64,000 nt of DNA from Phellopilus nigrolimitatus (taxonomy: Eukaryota; Basidiomycota; Agaricomycetes; Hymenochaetales; Hymenochaetaceae): contig JAJOHG010000053.1 of NCBI GenBank assembly GCA_021029095.1, positions 62,001 through 126,000 on the forward strand, written 5' to 3'. Each line of letters starts with the position of its first letter. Position 1 is the stretch's first letter. Shown one piece after another: positions 59,680-64,000 of this stretch. The notes beneath the pieces were generated by a model, which worked only from the letters and a program-made list of their open reading frames with translations, did not search any database and was not told where the DNA came from. The translations under genes were made by a program, and so were the position numbers.

Positions 59680-60519
59680 AAGATTCAGTCGGAAATATGA
59701 TGAATACAGCAGAGTCTGGGTATCAATTATTTTTTCCTAGTCCCAGAATGTCCTCATTGTTAAGAGTGGCATATGACGACATGCGGCGTGGGAAAATATG
59801 CTTCTCAAGCACGAAGTTGCAAAATGCCAGCAATTCGATCTTCCGTACCTCGCGCTCAATTCAAGCTTCCATTGACTTGTTGATAGCACAAGAGCTTTGA
59901 CTGCTCTTATGAGGACTCGTACTGCTTCACGAATAGTCAAAATTTATGTGAACAAAATTATATTCTGACAGACACGCTGGCTGTGCTGACCATCAATCCT
60001 GTACACGGTTTTTTCGGTCTTTCGTCAAGGTCTCGAAAAGCGAAAATGATTGCGACTCGCTCTAGCCTCCTTTCCGGGATACTCACTTGAGTATTCAACC
60101 AATCATTTACCTTGAAATTGTGCCAGTGATTGAACTCCCGATCCCGTACACTTTACATGGAGTCTGGTGTTGTGCATCATTTTGCTGTCATGGTTCGATT
60201 GTGAAAGACATGTTGCTCCTCGCCGGTCTTTGCTATCTCGACTTCTTACATAAGGTTCTCACGAACGAATTCTCTCATGATATGGCCAGTGGCCATGTCT
60301 ACGAACTTGAAAAATGTGAAACCATAGAATCTTGTACATCTTCTTGGCGAAATAAGCGTTGTACGACAGCAGTTGTTCTCTTATAACGACCTTACTGACC
60401 AATTCCAATGAAACAGCTGCAATCTCGTAGTAAAAAGTCAGGGTGTCTTCCTTCAGTACGTCTGGCGTGTGGTTTCTGTAAAATTTCCCTAATCAAACAG
60501 TGCTTTCAGCTACAGAATA
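59680..60519. other. Intergenic / eroded 5' part of the third GH35 copy
   Basis: I could not match this stretch to the first exons of the intact GH35 gene. It could be 3' flank of that gene plus a replaced or strongly decayed promoter of the copy downstream. Confidence 0.4.
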
Positions 60520-63500
60520 GTTTATACTGTCTGTCTGGCAGTGCCCTGCAAGCCAAAGGGATTGTCGTGCCTCGGATCTACCACGACCCCGGTCAGCATG
60601 CACTAGCAGATTTTTATCAATGGAAGTGTTCGTCCACCCTTCATTTAATAGATCGATGCTAATTCATCTGTGCACCACTGATTCAGGAAGCAGAGGAAAT
60701 TTTAAGGGTATCTGTTGTTAAATATAACATGGGTATTAAATGGATAGGTTTTATATTATCGATTCTGATGTACAGGTTGGGTTCCTGTCCTCAGGGATTT
60801 GATTGCTCAAATCCACAGAGCTGGGCCTCTGTGCCCACAAATTATGATGACTCTCACGAAGACAGCTGGGTCATAATACTCGTCTATTCTCTTCATCGGT
60901 TTAATTTTGTTGTTAATGTAGTTGTCAGGCCCAGCGAGTTGTTCTGCTTCCAGACGCAAACGCATACTCAGGTCCATGTTCACTCAATAAGTTGAACCTT
61001 ACTTACGCTGATAATCGTCTTCACGGTTCGATGATTCCTTCGGCCGAGTGCACTGGGCTATCTGGTTTGTCAAGAACCTGCCGGTTCCAACCCTCAAGAC
61101 GTGTTCTACAAGGCGCTGTGCACTGCGAAGGCAAAGGTTCTCAACTTCTACATGCTTTACGGGTCAGCCATCTGTCTGACTGCGGTATTTAATTAATATG
61201 TTCAAATGACTCTTCGTATCGGAATTTCGTGCAAAGCCATCCCTTTCCCGGCGTATACAGTACGTGATATTCCTCTGTCTTCCTGGCATAATTAGCTGAT
61301 TATGATGGCTAGCATATTACGGCTGTGGAAGCTCTATCGACTATCAGCTTCTATACTCATAGAGCCCAAACACCAGGGCCTTTTTTCGAAGTTCGCCTGC
61401 TTTTTACAGTAGGAAACAGCTCATCACCAGCAGTCAATATGACAAATTCAGCTGCGTTTGTTCCTTTCCTTTCCAATTCAGACACCAGCGGAGGGTTTGT
61501 ACATATAATGATGAAACAATTCCACGTCAACGCGAGTTAATTTCTTTTTGCCTTCCATTATCAGTTGGGGGGGAAAAAACTACAGTGCTACCAGGGTGTT
61601 TTTCCTTAAGTTTTGACTTCCATCGGCACTTTGTCTCTACCCCAAACATTTCCGCCCATTACACTCTTTGGACCCTAACCTAAAGTCGCCATGGCCGATT
61701 ACTTGTTGGGAAACTCTCGCGAACTTTATACAACTGCCTCTATTCTATTTGCAGGTCAGATCGACATCGGGACACCGTATTCCTATTCGGAGACTCCAAC
61801 TAGCAGCACGAGTCTGCAATCGAGTTAAAGGGGTCATCAGGCTTTCGGAAGACCTCGGATTCAAGTGTGAAGATTGCTAAAGGTTCTTCTGGCGCGACAA
61901 GTTTTAGCATCGTCGGGAATGTGACTGGAATTATCGGAGTCTCAGTTCGCATTGTATAGCGACGTGGGCACCGCAGGGAATTCTTCGTACTTGTAATCCC
62001 TTCTAGCGAGGGTAGCGGAGACGCAAACAATCGGAAACTACTAGCAAAACAGCACAAACACAACTGGTCCCGTCTGAGGGTCATACTTTGTACGAAACCT
62101 TACCTCCGGAACCGAGCTAAGGCTCCGAGGCGACCTCACTGCTAGGATGACCATTAGTATTGTTGCTCGCCCGAAATCATCAATGCATTCTGGAATTGGC
62201 AGCAGGCCCAGTCGGATGCAAGCGTCAGCAGCGCATGGACGCATTGGAGAGGGTTTGTGGCGTAGCTGCAAGCTCACACATCGGCGCAGTCGATCAGCGT
62301 TCCGGATTCGAGCTATTCAACTTGGAAGGTTGCGGATAGCTTGCCTGAAATGCATGCGAATTTCTCAGACGCAGAATCGACGACGAATTTACCGTTCAAA
62401 CCATATCATGGCGTTGGCCGGGTTCTCCACATGTATAGCTGTGACTATCAAGTGGAAGTTCGAGCATCGATGGGATTGTGCTGCTTCTGACGCCTGGCTC
62501 CTTGCAGCTGTGAAAACAGTGTGCTTTGGAGGGGAGACTTCGATTCCGCAGGAGTTGAGAAATCCGTCAAGCTTTTGATCAACGGTGGAGAGGGTACGTC
62601 TCATCTGCTGCACTTATTCTAGGCCCTTGCGTTGACGTGTTTTTTGAGAGCGCTTGCAGCGAGCGCACGGCTCAATGACGTCTTCCCCAACACATTATTC
62701 GCAAAATGAGCTCGCGAATAATAAGATTGCATTAGAAATTCGCTAACGTGTGTCCATACTTTATTTATTTGTATAGCTCGACAAACAACAAGAATCCACT
62801 CGAGGAGACGCATGACGTCCTCACCTTACTCGAGGGCTCAGCGCTCATCTACCATCGTTCAGGACGATGTTGTAGTCATCGACATGCTAGTGCACACATT
62901 CCCCTTTCAATTCTGCCATTCCGGATCACAGAGAAGCATGCATGGAATATTTCAAATGAGCGAGGTAGCAAGAGCATCAACGAGTCAAGCTAAGCATGTT
63001 AATTGTTTACAAAAGTTGCCATGTCCGATTGACCGACAGATTGACAGTCGAAGCCGATGCGCCGAAGTTGCCGCGCGGGATGCGCGGTTTCCAGCTCAAC
63101 AGCGGAGACTTTTCAAAAACAAGCTGAGGTCGGGCGAATACATCAAGTGAGTGAGTGTGCGATGCATTATCGGTTCGTGTTTCGTTTTCACATTTGCTCA
63201 ATGTTCGTTTACGTGCCGCTTCGCCTTCGGCCTCGCAGCAACCCAGAAAATGCTCGCAGTCTGCATCATGAGAATGGACTCATCAGCGAGCGTGAGGAGC
63301 ACCTGTCTGGCTTCGACACATTTTTGCGGACAGACCGCTCTCTGAGTATCTTCTGAGTGTGACATAGTGGGAGTTGTGTTCTTCGTCGGGACGTATAAAC
63401 TAATCTCTCCGGGGATGGTCGCGTCGATGCATTTCATGTTCGACATAGGGACGAGCGGCTCTGTGCAACCGCGCCGCGCGACACTATTCGTAAACAGATG

Positions 63501-63900
63501 AATGATGGGTAAAGATTTGCTAGCCTCGGGCGAGCAATAGGGAGCAAAGGCTAGAGGTATAAATCAATCTAACATCTGAACAATCACTGCGCCACTATTA
63601 CAGCTCGCAGACTACGTTTTCCGTGTACAGAAGGATTCTTGACTACGCCGGCGAGAAACGCGTTTCATATCCTTGCACTTCTCTTCTTCTCTTGCAAGAT
63701 CCCTTCGCTGAGATCATCAACCGGCATAAAAGTATGACTATTGAAGCACTCCGGATGATGCGCCCGAACGCATCGGTCGCACTCTCGCTCAGCCCGCGTT
63801 CGAGACGCGCCTAGATGGCGGCGTAACAGGATAATAACGAACAGCCCCTCGTTCGAGGGCCGGATCCGCACCAGCATTGAATGGCAAGCCGGTAATTGAC
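60520..63900 (+). pseudogene. Decayed third copy of the GH35 beta-galactosidase gene
   Basis: Matches to the intact gene keep order along the stretch: GIVVPRIYHDPG (about 60560), FDCSNPQSW (60800), PQDVFYKAL (61100), IPFPGVYS (61245), FKPYHGVGRVL (62395), SCENSVLWRGDF (62505), SSTNNKNPLEETHD (62775), PRGMRGFQLNSGDF (63075), FDTFLRTDRS (63315) and a late ILDYAGE (63640). They fall in all three frames with stops between them, the N-terminal exons and the proton-donor region were not found, and introns are retained. This is a 5'-truncated pseudogene. The window's last 100 nt may continue beyond the copy. Confidence 0.85.
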
Positions 63901-64000
63901 TTGAACATGCCGGCGGTCATTAATATCGATGTTTTCGGAGCGGAGCCGGTCATATTAGTGTAGGTAGAGATGGGGGACGGCAGAGATGAGCTGTTTGTAT

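Noticed and set aside
60408..60662. Independent short gene upstream of the third GH35 copy
   Set aside because: Its later part aligns with an internal GH35 segment, so it belongs to the pseudogene.

Overview
The window is nuclear DNA of a filamentous fungus, almost certainly an agaricomycete basidiomycete. Genes are split by many introns of about 49-70 nt with GT..AG ends and CTAAC/CTAAT-like branch sites. It also carries families largely confined to, or expanded in, mushroom-forming fungi: a DUF6534-type membrane protein, a DUF6698 protein, F-box/LRR paralogues, a small secreted protein of the SPFDxVDLASVP type, and a trypsin-fold protease-like family. I saw no tRNA, rRNA, CRISPR array or intact transposon. 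Exon joins were worked out by hand from reading frames and splice sites, and lengths given as amino acids come from those joins.

Left third (1-19.5 kb), ordinary housekeeping genes: 3' part of ERG26 (sterol C-4 decarboxylase), a small unknown protein and a casein kinase I-like kinase (both minus), a large protein kinase with a disordered tail, a single-exon unknown protein, FEN1/RAD27 (minus), and the long coiled-coil nucleoporin TPR/MLP1.

Middle (19.4-39 kb): a protease-like gene lies between two 166-bp direct copies of the end of the TPR gene plus its 3' flank, which looks like an insertion. Next come a YEATS2-like chromatin reader whose frame appears to shift, a 17-exon DUF6534 membrane protein, pyruvate decarboxylase (minus, clear TATA box), a protein joining three U1-type zinc fingers to a DUF6698 domain (minus), a delta-12 fatty acid desaturase and a small secreted-type protein.

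Right third (39-64 kb): SAS10/UTP3 (rRNA processing), an uncertain small gene, a Zn2Cys6 transcription factor (minus) divergent from TOM22, then a gene-poor 2 kb. The last 14 kb is a duplicated accessory block: F-box/LRR gene A (minus), a fragment of a GH35 beta-galactosidase gene (plus), F-box/LRR gene B (minus), an intact GH35 beta-galactosidase (plus) and a decayed GH35 copy (plus).

The genes do not form one pathway. The most unusual items are the flanked protease-like gene with a GDCGS active-site motif, the zinc finger-DUF6698 architecture, the casein kinase with Gln in place of the catalytic-loop Lys, the three-state GH35 array, and micro-exons of 6, 8, 12 and 14 nt.
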